Shown here piece after piece: positions 53,667-62,280 of a DNA stretch of 64,000 nucleotides. Position 1 is the stretch's first letter. Each line of letters opens with the position of its first letter. The DNA comes from Neorhizobium galegae. Lineage in GTDB: Bacteria > Pseudomonadota > Alphaproteobacteria > Rhizobiales > Rhizobiaceae. The position numbers were made by a program, and so were the translations under genes. The stretch lies in the NCBI RefSeq assembly GCF_021391675.1, contig NZ_CP090096.1:186001-250000 (forward strand), in the 5' to 3' direction. Below the pieces are notes generated by a model, which saw nothing but the letters and a program-made list of their open reading frames with translations, was not told the origin of the DNA and ran no database searches.

Positions 53667-54581
53667 ATGCAAGATGCGACCAACCTCAATCGGCTCGCCT
53701 ATTTTGTGGCTGTCATCGATGCCGGATCCTTCACCCGGGCGGCCGAGTATCTCGGCATTACCAAGGCGGTCGTCAGCCAGCAGGTTGCGAGGCTCGAGCA
53801 GGAGGTCGGCACGACGTTGCTGATGCGCACGACGCGGCGTCTCCAACCGACGGAGGCGGGCCGGGTGTTTCACGCCCGATGCGTATCGATCCTGAGAGAG
53901 GCCGAGGATGCCCTGGGGGAACTGGCACAGGCCAGGTCAGAACCCAAAGGCCTGTTGAGGATCACGGCGCCCTATGATTATGGCACCTCGGTCATCGTGC
54001 CGGTGGTCACCGCCTTCACGTCCCGCTATCTGGATTGCAAGGTCGAACTGAACCTCAGCGACAAGATGGTCGATCTGGTCGCCGACAATATGGACCTCGC
54101 CATTCGTGTCGGCTGGCTGGCCGACTCAAGCCTGCAGGCCAGGCGGATCGGCTCGTTTCAGCAATATCTGGTCGGTCCGCCTCAGTTTGCCGGCAGAATA
54201 ACAGAACTGGATGGGCTCGCCGATTTAACCGCCCTGCCCTTTGTTGCCAACAACGCGCTGCGAGAGCCTTTGGAATGGACGTTCACGCGCGGCGATCAGG
54301 AGACGTTCACGGTGCGGTTCAGGGCGTCGATCGCGATCAATACCACGCCGGCGGTCATGCAAGCTGCGAGGCAAGGTGGCGGATTGTCGGTCCTGCCGGA
54401 CTTCCTCGCCAACGCTGAACTGGCCAGTGGACGCCTGATTCACGTCCTGCCCGATTGGCAGCTGCCCTCGGGCGGCGTGTTCACGGTCTATCCGGCGGCA
54501 CGCTTCCGTCCGCCCAAAGTCTCTGCATTCGTGGAAATGCTGATAGCGGCGCTCAGAACCGAAACACCGCGCGCAGAATGA
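53667..54581 (+). CDS. LysR-family transcriptional regulator
   Basis: 304-aa LysR protein with N-terminal helix-turn-helix (YFVAVIDAGSFTRAAEYLG, VSQQVARLEQEVGTTLL) and a substrate domain from about 90 (GLLRITAPYDYG). It resembles the CrgA-like group. It is divergent from the exported MBL-type gene, which is its most likely target. GGGGAAACC precedes ATG 53667. Confidence 0.92.
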   Translation: MQDATNLNRLAYFVAVIDAGSFTRAAEYLGITKAVVSQQVARLEQEVGTTLLMRTTRRLQPTEAGRVFHARCVSILREAEDALGELAQARSEPKGLLRITAPYDYGTSVIVPVVTAFTSRYLDCKVELNLSDKMVDLVADNMDLAIRVGWLADSSLQARRIGSFQQYLVGPPQFAGRITELDGLADLTALPFVANNALREPLEWTFTRGDQETFTVRFRASIAINTTPAVMQAARQGGGLSVLPDFLANAELASGRLIHVLPDWQLPSGGVFTVYPAARFRPPKVSAFVEMLIAALRTETPRAE

Positions 54582-54606
54582 AATCCAGTTCTTGGCCATC
54601 TGCGGC

Positions 54607-54658
54607 TTGACAGATTTTCCAATTAACTCATAGTAGAAATTGGTCAGACAATCTGACC
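54607..54658 (+). promoter_or_regulatory. Promoter with overlapping FCD-type operator before the uronate locus
   Basis: TTGACA (54607-54612) is followed after 17 bases by ATAGTA (54630-54635). Directly downstream, GGTCAGA-CAA-TCTGACC (54642-54658) is a perfect 7+7 inverted repeat of the TGGTCnnACCA type known for FadR-type GntR regulators. Its place over the expected start site fits repression by the adjacent FCD regulator. Confidence 0.65.
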
Positions 54659-54697
54659 GCCTGCGCATCAAGGGAGTGATGCGCTCGGAGGAGTTCG

Positions 54698-55411
54698 ATG
54701 TTCGTGGCTTTGGAGCCGCGCCGGCTTTATCGCCAGGTCGCGGAGCAGATTCGTGTGCTGATCGACACGGGGGAGCTGAAGCCGGGTTCGAGGCTTCCGC
54801 CCGAACGGGAGCTTGCCGAGCGTTTCTCGGTTTCCCGGCCGACAGTCCGCGAGGCACTGATCGTGCTTGAGGTCGAAGGTCGTATCCAGATCCGCATGGG
54901 ATCCGGCGTCTACATCAGCAGCGCCCCGAAACAGCCTACCGGTGTCCTGCCAAACGACGAAGGTGGTGGCCCCCTCGAAATCCTTCAGGCGCGCTGCCTG
55001 ATCGAAAGCGGCATCGCGGAAGAGGCCGCGCGGCTCGTGACGCCCGCCAGTATCGCCCGCATCGATCTGCTGCTGGAGCGCATGGAGCAGTCGCTGAACG
55101 ACGGCCCGGTCGCTCTTGCCTGCGACCGCGATTTTCACACGGCGATCGCCGACATTATCGGCAATTCGGCGCTGAAGCACTTCACGGGGCTGATCTACGA
55201 TACGCGGATGTCGCCCTATTTCACGAAGCTCGCCAGCTACTTCGAGGGACCGCACACATGGAAGCTGGCGCTCGAGGAGCACCGTGTCATACGTGACGCC
55301 ATTGCCGCGGGGGATCCCGCCGCGGCGCGCGAGGCCATGCGTCGTCACCTGACGCTGGCGCAAAAGAGATTCTCGGAAAGCTTCGGGGAGGAGCCGACCA
55401 GAGAAGACTGA
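54698..55411 (+). CDS. GntR-family (FCD) regulator, UxuR/ExuR-like
   Basis: 237-aa regulator with winged helix at about 5-75 (YRQVAEQIRVLIDTGELKPG, SVSRPTVREALIVLEVEG) and an FCD domain with the metal/ligand His and Asp positions (CDRDFHTAIADIIGN, LEEHRVIRDAI, RRHLTLA). It is the first gene of the rightward uronate locus. The perfect inverted repeat in front suggests autoregulation with a hexuronate or its product as effector. Confidence 0.9.
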   Translation: MFVALEPRRLYRQVAEQIRVLIDTGELKPGSRLPPERELAERFSVSRPTVREALIVLEVEGRIQIRMGSGVYISSAPKQPTGVLPNDEGGGPLEILQARCLIESGIAEEAARLVTPASIARIDLLLERMEQSLNDGPVALACDRDFHTAIADIIGNSALKHFTGLIYDTRMSPYFTKLASYFEGPHTWKLALEEHRVIRDAIAAGDPAAAREAMRRHLTLAQKRFSESFGEEPTRED

Positions 55412-55468
55412 CCGTCCGCGATTGCGGCCGGATCGACCATACAGTTCCGTTTCACCTGGGAGGAAAAA

Positions 55469-56443
55469 ATGAAACACCGACTGAAGACATTGCTGGGCGC
55501 CGCCGCAGTCATCGTTGCATCGACGCTTTCGGCGCATGCCGAGACCGTACTGAAATGGGCTCATGTCTATGAGACATCCGAGCCTTTCCACACCGACTCG
55601 GTCTGGGCTGCCGGCGAGATCGCCAAGCGGACCAATGGCCGCTACAAGATCGACGTCTATCCCGCTTCACAGCTTGGAAAAGAAGCCGACATCAACCAGG
55701 GCCTCAAGCTCGGCACCGTCGATATCATCATCTCCGGCTCCAGTTTTGCGGCGCGCGATTACAAGCCGATCGGCGTCACCTATTATCCCTATATCTTCCG
55801 CGATCCGAGCCATCTGATCGCCTATACCAAGAGCGATATCTTCAAGCGCCTTGCCAAGGGCTATGAAGACAAGACCGGCAACCATATCGCCGCCGTAACC
55901 TATTACGGAACGCGCCACACCACATCCAACAAGCCGATTTCCAAATGCGCCGACCTTCAGGGCGTGAAGATGCGCGTGCCGGATGTTCCGGCCTACCTCG
56001 CCATGCCTCGGGCCTGCGGCGCCAATACAACGCCGATCGCCTTTGCCGAAGTTTACCTAGCCCTGCAGAATGGTACGGTCGACGCGCAGGAAAATCCGCT
56101 GACCACGATCGAGGCGAAGAAGTTTTATGAGGTGCAGAAGAACATCGTCCTGACCGGCCATATCGTTGACCACCTCAACACGCTCTTTTCAAAGAAGCTG
56201 TGGACCAGCCTGTCCGACGAGGACAAGAAGATCTTTTCCGACGTCGCGCAGGAAGCCAGCGTGCGCTCGTCGAAATCGATCGACGCCCGTGAAAAGCAAC
56301 TGGTCGACGAGTTCAAGAAGAAGGGCCTGACCGTGACGGAAGTCGACAAGGCAGACTTCCTGAAGAACGTCGTCGAAAAGGTCAAGCTCGAAGAGTTCGG
56401 CTATGAAAAGGCCGACTGGGAAGCAGTCCGCGCAATCAAGTAA
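55469..56443 (+). CDS. TRAP transporter substrate-binding protein (DctP family)
   Basis: 324-aa periplasmic protein with a signal peptide (LLGAAAVIVASTLSAHA/E). The DctP carboxylate-binding Arg lies in VKMRVPDVPAYLAMPRACGA (split), and AEVYLALQNGTVDAQENPLTT is typical. GGAGG precedes ATG 55469. The linked mannonate dehydratase and regulator suggest glucuronate or galacturonate-type ligands, as for known uronate TRAP systems. Confidence 0.92.
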   Translation: MKHRLKTLLGAAAVIVASTLSAHAETVLKWAHVYETSEPFHTDSVWAAGEIAKRTNGRYKIDVYPASQLGKEADINQGLKLGTVDIIISGSSFAARDYKPIGVTYYPYIFRDPSHLIAYTKSDIFKRLAKGYEDKTGNHIAAVTYYGTRHTTSNKPISKCADLQGVKMRVPDVPAYLAMPRACGANTTPIAFAEVYLALQNGTVDAQENPLTTIEAKKFYEVQKNIVLTGHIVDHLNTLFSKKLWTSLSDEDKKIFSDVAQEASVRSSKSIDAREKQLVDEFKKKGLTVTEVDKADFLKNVVEKVKLEEFGYEKADWEAVRAIK

Positions 56444-56448
56444 GCCGT

Positions 56449-56470
56449 GGCGCGGTCTGCGGGCCGCGCC
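56449..56470 (+). other. Hairpin between dctP-like and dctQ-like genes
   Basis: GGCGCGG/CCGCGCC with an 8-base loop starts 6 bases after the binding-protein stop, in a 178-bp gap. No U-tract follows. It probably protects binding-protein mRNA or gives partial readthrough to the membrane subunits. Confidence 0.55.
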
Positions 56471-56621
56471 TGTTCGACAATTCCTTCCATTGCGCATGGG
56501 ACCTGCCGTTGGCTGGTCATCAGGCATGCTCGCCGCACCTTTGCGAAGGCTGCGGCGGCTCGCCCGGCCGGCGAACGTTTTCCCGGCGCAGTGAGGTTCA
56601 TATCCGGACAGGATGCTATCG

Positions 56622-57200
56622 ATGTCAGCGTCGCAGGAAATTCATACCCAGGTCACGCCTGAAGAACTTGCCCATACATTCGACGAGGCGCCGGCCGAGG
56701 CCGATCTCAGCACCTATGCCTTCGAGGACTGGATCACCTTGGCCCTTTTCTGGCTGATGACGGGTTGCGTCTTCCTCCAGTTCTTCACGCGCTACGTCCT
56801 CAACAACAGTTATGCCTGGACAGAGGAAATCGCCGTCAACTGCCTGATCGGCGTGGTGTTTCTGGGCGCCGTGATGTGCGTGCGCACATCACGGCATATC
56901 CAGGTGGATGTCCTCTATCATTATCTGCCCGCCCGCCTGACCCGCGTGATGGCGACGGCGGTGGATCTCATCCGCATCGGCTTCTTCCTCTACGGATCAT
57001 GGCTGATGTGGCGTTACATGGAGATCGTGGCGGACGAGGAGATGGTGACGGTGCAACTGCCGCGTAACATCGTCTTCTATTCCGTGCTTGCCGCCTTCGT
57101 GCTGATGCTGCTGCGCTCGATCCAGGTCTTCATCGCCAACATGCGCCGGGGTTACTCCGTTCTGGAGCGACCGGAAGCTTTCCAGAGCGTGGAGGACTGA
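56622..57200 (+). CDS. TRAP transporter small permease (DctQ family)
   Basis: 192-aa protein with four hydrophobic helices (ITLALFWLMTGCVFLQFF, the others at about 82-102, 118-140 and 150-172) and the conserved RYVLNNSYAWTEE tract. ATG 56622 has AGGA 8 bases upstream; ATG 56613 overlaps that site and is less likely. It is followed after 4 bases by the large permease. Confidence 0.9.
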   Translation: MSASQEIHTQVTPEELAHTFDEAPAEADLSTYAFEDWITLALFWLMTGCVFLQFFTRYVLNNSYAWTEEIAVNCLIGVVFLGAVMCVRTSRHIQVDVLYHYLPARLTRVMATAVDLIRIGFFLYGSWLMWRYMEIVADEEMVTVQLPRNIVFYSVLAAFVLMLLRSIQVFIANMRRGYSVLERPEAFQSVED

Positions 57201-57204
57201 CGCC

Positions 57205-58611
57205 ATGTTGTTGCTCATAGGCTCGTTTCTTGTCCTGATGCTGATCGGACTTCCGGTCGCCGTCTCCATGGCCGTGTCATCGGTCCTGTACATTGTCTTC
57301 TATGATGTCGCGCCCGACATCATTGCCGCGCAGCGACTGATCGCCGGCGTCGAAAGCTTTCCGCTGTTGGCAGTTCCGTTCTTCATCCTCGCCGGCAACC
57401 TGATGAATATCGCCGGCGTCACCGGCCGCATCTACGCCTTCGCCGTTTCTCTTGTCGGCTGGATGAAGGGTGGCCTCGCGCAGGTGAACATCATCGGCTC
57501 GGTGGTGTTTTCCGGCATGTCGGGCACGGCACTGGCAGATGCCGCGGGAATCGGCACTATCGAGATCAAGGCCATGCGCGATCACGGCTATCCGGTGGAA
57601 GCGGCCGTCGGCGTTACCGCGGCCTCTGCCACGCTCGGGCCAATCTTTCCGCCATCGCTGCCCTTCGTCATCTACGGCATGATGGCGAATGTCTCGATCG
57701 GCGCCCTGTTCATGGCGGGCATCGTGCCCGGCGTCGTCATGACGGTGCTGATGATGATCACCGTCGCGGTCTTTGCCTATGTCAAACGCTGGGGCTCGGA
57801 TGCCCCGTTCAGCATCAGGGGCCTGATGGGCGCGTCGTCGGAGGTCCTCGTCGTGATGATGGTCCCGGCCGGCATCTGGGTTCTGCTCACGCTCGGCCTA
57901 TCGCTCAACCTTGCCATTTTCATTGCACTGGCCGTGCTGCTGATGTGCGACTGGTATTTCAACTTTTCCGCGGTGATGGCGCTGATGACCCCGGTCATCC
58001 TGATCGGTGGCATGACCATGGGCTGGTTTACGCCGACGGAAGCAGCCGTCGCGGCCGTTCTCTGGTCACTGTTCCTCGGGATGGTGCGCTACCGGACCAT
58101 GACATTCAGGAAGATAGCAAAGGCGACCTTCGACACGATTGAAACGACGGCATCCGTCCTGTTCATCGTGGCCGCAGCCTCCGTGTTTGCCTGGCTTTTG
58201 ACGGTCAGCCAGACGGCGCAGCTTCTGTCGGATGCGATCCTCTCCGTCACCAGCAACAAATGGCTCTTCCTCATCCTGGTGAATCTGCTGATGCTGTTCG
58301 TCGGCTGCTTCCTCGATACGATTGCGGCGATCACCATCCTCGTCCCGATCCTGCTGCCGCTGGTCAAGCAGTTCGATATCGATCCGGTGCATTTCGGATT
58401 GATAATGACGCTGAACCTGATGATCGGCCTCCTGCATCCGCCGCTCGGCATGGTGCTCTTCGTTCTGTCGCGTGTCGCGCGACTGTCCGTCGAGCGCACG
58501 ACGATGGCGATCATTCCCTGGCTGGTGCCGCTCATCGTCGCATTGCTGCTGATTACCTTCATCCCGGCCATCACCCTCTGGCTGCCGACGGAGATGGGAC
58601 TGATCCGCTGA
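57205..58611 (+). CDS. TRAP transporter large permease (DctM family)
   Basis: 468-aa permease with about 11-12 helices. DctM tracts include AVPFFILAGNLMN, VFSGMSGTALADAAGIGTIE and SATLGPIFPPSLPFVIYG. The length is somewhat above the usual 425-430 aa because of an extra hydrophobic segment near 215-275. It forms the sodium-coupled importer with the two preceding proteins. Confidence 0.92.
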   Translation: MLLLIGSFLVLMLIGLPVAVSMAVSSVLYIVFYDVAPDIIAAQRLIAGVESFPLLAVPFFILAGNLMNIAGVTGRIYAFAVSLVGWMKGGLAQVNIIGSVVFSGMSGTALADAAGIGTIEIKAMRDHGYPVEAAVGVTAASATLGPIFPPSLPFVIYGMMANVSIGALFMAGIVPGVVMTVLMMITVAVFAYVKRWGSDAPFSIRGLMGASSEVLVVMMVPAGIWVLLTLGLSLNLAIFIALAVLLMCDWYFNFSAVMALMTPVILIGGMTMGWFTPTEAAVAAVLWSLFLGMVRYRTMTFRKIAKATFDTIETTASVLFIVAAASVFAWLLTVSQTAQLLSDAILSVTSNKWLFLILVNLLMLFVGCFLDTIAAITILVPILLPLVKQFDIDPVHFGLIMTLNLMIGLLHPPLGMVLFVLSRVARLSVERTTMAIIPWLVPLIVALLLITFIPAITLWLPTEMGLIR

Positions 58612-58619
58612 AACCCGGT

Positions 58620-58646
58620 CCCGTACGGCTGTCTGAAGCGTACGGG
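58620..58646 (+). other. Hairpin after dctM-like gene
   Basis: CCCGTACG/CGTACGGG with an 11-base loop starts 8 bases after the TRAP permease stop. No U-tract follows. It may partly separate transport from enzyme genes. Confidence 0.5.
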
Positions 58647-58680
58647 GCACGATCTCTCCGATAGGGAAAGGCATCCAAGC

Positions 58681-59736
58681 ATGAAGACGCGCGTCGCTCG
58701 TCTCCACGGTATCCGTGACCTCAGGACCGAAGATCTTGACTACCGCATGCCCGGCCCGGGCGAGGTGCTGCTGGCCATGGCGGCGGGCGGCATCTGCGGC
58801 TCGGACCTGCATTACTATCAGGATGGTGGCTTCGGCCCAGTTCGCGTTCGCGAGCCCATCATCGCCGGCCACGAGGCCTCCGGCTTCGTCGAAGCCTTGG
58901 GCGCGGGGGTTTTAGGGCTCGAGCTCGGGCAACTGGTTGCGGTCAATCCGTCGCAGCCGTGTGGCCATTGCCAATACTGCCGGACCGGCCAGCCGATCCA
59001 TTGCCTCGATATGCGTTTCATGGGCTCGGCGATGCGCCTGCCGCACGAAAACGGCATGTTCCGCGAGAGGCTGGTCGTCCCGGCGATCCAGTGCCATCCG
59101 GTGGGACAGGATGTGACGCCGGGCGAGGCCGCCTGTGCGGAACCGCTTGCCGTGTGCCTGCATGCTGTCGCCCAGGCCGGAGACCTGTCGGGTCGCGACG
59201 TGCTGGTCACGGGGGCGGGTCCGATCGGGCTTCTGACGGTCGCCGCGGCCCGGCATGCGGGCGCGGCCAGGATCGTGGTGACGGATCTGGCCGATGCGGC
59301 ACTGTCGCGCGCGCCGTCCATGGGCGCGACCGAGACGATCAACGTGGCTGCCAATCCGGACGGGATTCTCCCTTTCCAGGAGAACAAGGGCAGCTTCGAC
59401 GTGGTGTTCGAATGTTCGGCTTCAGGTGCGGCCCTGCGCTCGGCATTTGCCGCGATCAGGCCGCGCGGCATCCTCGTCCAGGTCGGCGTGACCGGTGACA
59501 TGACCATCCCGCTCAATGCGCTGGTCGGCAAGGAGATCGTCTGGCGCGGCTCGCAGCGCTTCCATGCGGAATTCGCCGAGGCGGTCGATCTGATCGCCAG
59601 GCGCCACATCGACGTGCGGCCGATCATTTCGCACAGCTTCCCGTTTGATGCGGTGACCGCGGCTTTCGAGCAGGCTGCGGATCGTTCCAAGGCCTGCAAG
59701 GTGCAGATCACATTCGGACAGACCAAAAAATCGTGA
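58681..59736 (+). CDS. Zinc-binding medium-chain dehydrogenase, L-idonate 5-dehydrogenase-like
   Basis: 351-aa enzyme with catalytic zinc residues in GGICGSDLHYYQDGG and AGHEASGFV, structural cysteines in PCGHCQYCRTGQPIHC and the NAD(P) motif VTGAGPIGLLTVAAA. The overall pattern (LHYYQDGGFG, FMGSAMRLPHENGMF) fits L-idonate 5-dehydrogenases, which interconvert L-idonate and 5-ketogluconate. A role on a fructuronate/uronate-derived hexonate is plausible because of the UxuA neighbour. Confidence 0.85.
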   Translation: MKTRVARLHGIRDLRTEDLDYRMPGPGEVLLAMAAGGICGSDLHYYQDGGFGPVRVREPIIAGHEASGFVEALGAGVLGLELGQLVAVNPSQPCGHCQYCRTGQPIHCLDMRFMGSAMRLPHENGMFRERLVVPAIQCHPVGQDVTPGEAACAEPLAVCLHAVAQAGDLSGRDVLVTGAGPIGLLTVAAARHAGAARIVVTDLADAALSRAPSMGATETINVAANPDGILPFQENKGSFDVVFECSASGAALRSAFAAIRPRGILVQVGVTGDMTIPLNALVGKEIVWRGSQRFHAEFAEAVDLIARRHIDVRPIISHSFPFDAVTAAFEQAADRSKACKVQITFGQTKKS

Positions 59737-59746
59737 AGGACGGGAC

Positions 59747-60946
59747 ATGAGACATACGTGGCGCTGGTTCGGCCCGATCGACAAAGTGAGCGTAAGAGAT
59801 GCCGCGCAGGCCGGCGCGGAAGGCATCGTTTCGGCGCTCCACCACATTGCGACCGGCGAGGTCTGGCCGGTCGACGAGATCGCCAGGCGGCACGACGAGA
59901 TCAGGGCCGGCGGCCTGGTGTGGGATGTCGTGGAGAGTGTTCCGGTCTCTGAAGACATCAAGACGCAGACCGGCGACTGGAAGCGCCATATTGCCAACTG
60001 GCAGGAAACGCTGCGGCGTCTCTCGGCCTCCGGCATCCGCACGGTCTGTTACAACTTCATGCCGATCCTCGATTGGACACGCACGGACCTGCGCTGGGAC
60101 ACCCGCCATGGCGCCAAGGCCATGCGGTTCGACCTGACCGATTTTGCCGCCTTCGATATCCATATCCTCAAACGTCCCGACGCTTCCGGTGATTATCCGG
60201 AATGGCTGCAGGAGGACGCGGCGAAGCGGTTTTCCAAAATGGCGGATGCGAAGATCGCAGCCCTGGGCAAGAACATCGGGGCGGGGCTGCCGGGCTCGGC
60301 GGATGGCTATACGCTCGATCAGCTGCTGGAAAAGCTTCGGTCCTACCAGGGTATAGACCGGGCACGGCTGCAGCAGAACCTCATCGACTTTTTGACGGAA
60401 GTCACGCCCGTGGCGGAAGAGGCCGGCATCAACATCTGCGCCCATGGCGACGATCCGCCCTGGCCGCTGCTCGGCCTTCCGCGCATCCTGTCGACCCAAG
60501 CCGATTACGCACATATGCTGGATCAGGTCGGCGCGCGTGCCAATGGCGTGACGCTCTGCACCGGCTCGCTCGGCGCAAGGGCCGATAACGATCTGCCCTT
60601 TATCGCCTCGCGCTTTGCCGACCGCATCCATTTCGTGCATCTGCGGAATGTGACGCGGGACACCGACACGGTCCCCTGCTCATTCTTCGAGGACGAGCAC
60701 CTGGAAGGCGCAACGGACATGGTTGCCGTGATCGCCGCGCTGCTTTCGGAGGAGGCCCGTCGGCGCGGGGAAGGCCGCGAGGATCACCGCATCCCCATGC
60801 GACCGGATCACGGGCAGGAAATCCTCGACGACCTGACCCGCGGTGCGCAGCCGGGCTATCCCGCCATCGGGCGGCTCAAGGGGCTGGCGGAGCTCCGTGG
60901 TATCGAGCGAACTCTCACGCATCCCCGCTATGGCCTGGGGGCATGA
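59747..60946 (+). CDS. uxuA: Mannonate dehydratase
   Basis: 399-aa UxuA-family TIM barrel (RHTWRWFGPIDKVS start, TVCYNFMPILDWTRTDL, INICAHGDDPPWPLLGLPRI split, NGVTLCTGSLGAR, HFVHLRNV). It dehydrates D-mannonate to 2-keto-3-deoxygluconate in the glucuronate pathway. It starts 10 bases after the dehydrogenase. It ends 4 bases from the convergent Ldh-family gene. Confidence 0.93.
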   Translation: MRHTWRWFGPIDKVSVRDAAQAGAEGIVSALHHIATGEVWPVDEIARRHDEIRAGGLVWDVVESVPVSEDIKTQTGDWKRHIANWQETLRRLSASGIRTVCYNFMPILDWTRTDLRWDTRHGAKAMRFDLTDFAAFDIHILKRPDASGDYPEWLQEDAAKRFSKMADAKIAALGKNIGAGLPGSADGYTLDQLLEKLRSYQGIDRARLQQNLIDFLTEVTPVAEEAGINICAHGDDPPWPLLGLPRILSTQADYAHMLDQVGARANGVTLCTGSLGARADNDLPFIASRFADRIHFVHLRNVTRDTDTVPCSFFEDEHLEGATDMVAVIAALLSEEARRRGEGREDHRIPMRPDHGQEILDDLTRGAQPGYPAIGRLKGLAELRGIERTLTHPRYGLGA

Positions 60947-60950
60947 TCAT

Positions 60951-62036
60951 TCAGAACCGCAGAAGCGCGGGGGTCTCCAACCCGAAGTGTTCGCCAAGCT
61001 TCACGAACGCCTCGCGCGTTGCCGGATCCAGTGGAACGCCACGCTGTTCACGCTCTTCGGCGACCATCCATTCGCGGTCGCCCGGCGCCATCACCCGCAT
61101 GCCCTCGCGCGGCGGCGAAGAGCGCAACACCTCGACATAACGCTGCATGCCGGCGGTGAAGACCTCTTCGGGCACGAAAGCGCCGGGCTTCATGGCCAAT
61201 ACGAAAGCGCCAAGGGCGCGGGGCGTGGAAAAATCCGGGCCGTTCATCGGCAGGAGGTCGAAGCTCAGCCGCATGCCCGACAGAACCGCACTCAGGATTT
61301 CCACCAGGCCCGCCAGCCCCGCGCCCTTGAACCCGAACTCGCCGCCGACCGGCGCCAGCATCTCGGCCAGCGACGGATCTCGGATGTCGCGGCCCTCGAC
61401 ATCCGAGGCGACGCCCGCCGGAAGCTCTCGGCCGAGGCTGCGGTAGAGCTTCACGCGGTTATAGGGAATGGCGCTCGTCGCCATGTCGAGCAGCCAGGGC
61501 CTTTGACCGGCGACAGGCACGGCAAACGCGATCGGATTGGTGCCGTGGAACCGCATCGCTCCGTCGTGCAGACGGACGAAACTGTCCGAATTGCAGAAAG
61601 CGGCGCCGATATACCCTCTCTGCGCCGCATCCAGCGCATAGGCGCCTGCCGGGCCAAAATGCGAGCTGTTGCGGATCGAGACGGCACCGATGCCGCATGT
61701 GTCGGCAAGCTCGATCGCGTTGTCCATGGCGCGATAGGCGGCAAGCGCCCCATGGCCGTGATCGGCGTCGAGCAAGGCCACCGCGGGCACGGACTGCGTC
61801 ACCGTGATGTTCGGGCGCTTGTTCACCCGGCCGCCGGTCATTGCGGTGATATAATGGTCAAGCAGGCGCACCCCGTGGCTGTCCACGCCGAGCCGCGAGC
61901 CATGCATCATCGCCCGGGTCGCGGCATCCGCGGTCGCCTCATCCGTCCCGGCGGCGAGAAAAACGGCGCGGCAGAACCGCTCGACATCGCCGATTTCCGC
62001 ACGGACCGCATCCTCGGTAGCTGAAGTCTGGCTCAA
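60951..62036 (-). CDS. Malate/L-lactate dehydrogenase-family (Ldh_2, YiaK/AllD-like) oxidoreductase
   Basis: 361-aa NAD(P)-dependent enzyme. Family tracts are SRLGVDSHGVRLLDHY, SIRNSSHFGPAGAYAL and FHGTNPIAFAVP. The family reduces keto acids such as 2,3-diketogulonate, ureidoglycolate or pyrroline carboxylate. The start is TTG 62036, overlapping the SDR remnant's stop (TTGA), with GAAGGAC about 6 bases upstream. It is therefore translationally tied to a gene that has lost its 5' end, and may no longer have its original promoter. Confidence 0.88.
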   Translation of the reverse strand: MSQTSATEDAVRAEIGDVERFCRAVFLAAGTDEATADAATRAMMHGSRLGVDSHGVRLLDHYITAMTGGRVNKRPNITVTQSVPAVALLDADHGHGALAAYRAMDNAIELADTCGIGAVSIRNSSHFGPAGAYALDAAQRGYIGAAFCNSDSFVRLHDGAMRFHGTNPIAFAVPVAGQRPWLLDMATSAIPYNRVKLYRSLGRELPAGVASDVEGRDIRDPSLAEMLAPVGGEFGFKGAGLAGLVEILSAVLSGMRLSFDLLPMNGPDFSTPRALGAFVLAMKPGAFVPEEVFTAGMQRYVEVLRSSPPREGMRVMAPGDREWMVAEEREQRGVPLDPATREAFVKLGEHFGLETPALLRF

Positions 62037-62240
62037 AGCGTCTGTCCTTCGTCGATCACGAGTATCTGGCCGGTCACGGATGCTGCTTCGTCGCTGGAGA
62101 GAAAACGGCCGCCGCCATCTCTTCCACCGCGCCCAGCCGGCCTATCGGCTGACGGGAAATGAAGCTGCGCCGCATCTCTTCGGGATCGGCCGCCTCGTCG
62201 ATCCGACCCAGCAAGCCAGGCGAAAGCGTCGTGCCCATAG
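62033..62240 (-). pseudogene. 3' remnant of a short-chain dehydrogenase (SDR) gene
   Basis: From about 62238 the minus strand encodes TTLSPGLLGRIDEAADPEE, then RRSFISRQPIGRLGAVEEM, the typical C-terminal third of SDR enzymes. After AAAV the frame breaks and the end continues one frame away as FLSSDEAASVTGQILVIDEG. Adding one T to the T4 run (+ strand A4 at 62102-62105) joins them. The Rossmann fold and Ser-Tyr-Lys catalytic residues are missing: the sequence to the right is the palindromic element. Confidence 0.75.
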
Positions 62241-62280
62241 GCGACCCGGTTCGGGAACCTCTTCCACAGGCGCACAACAA

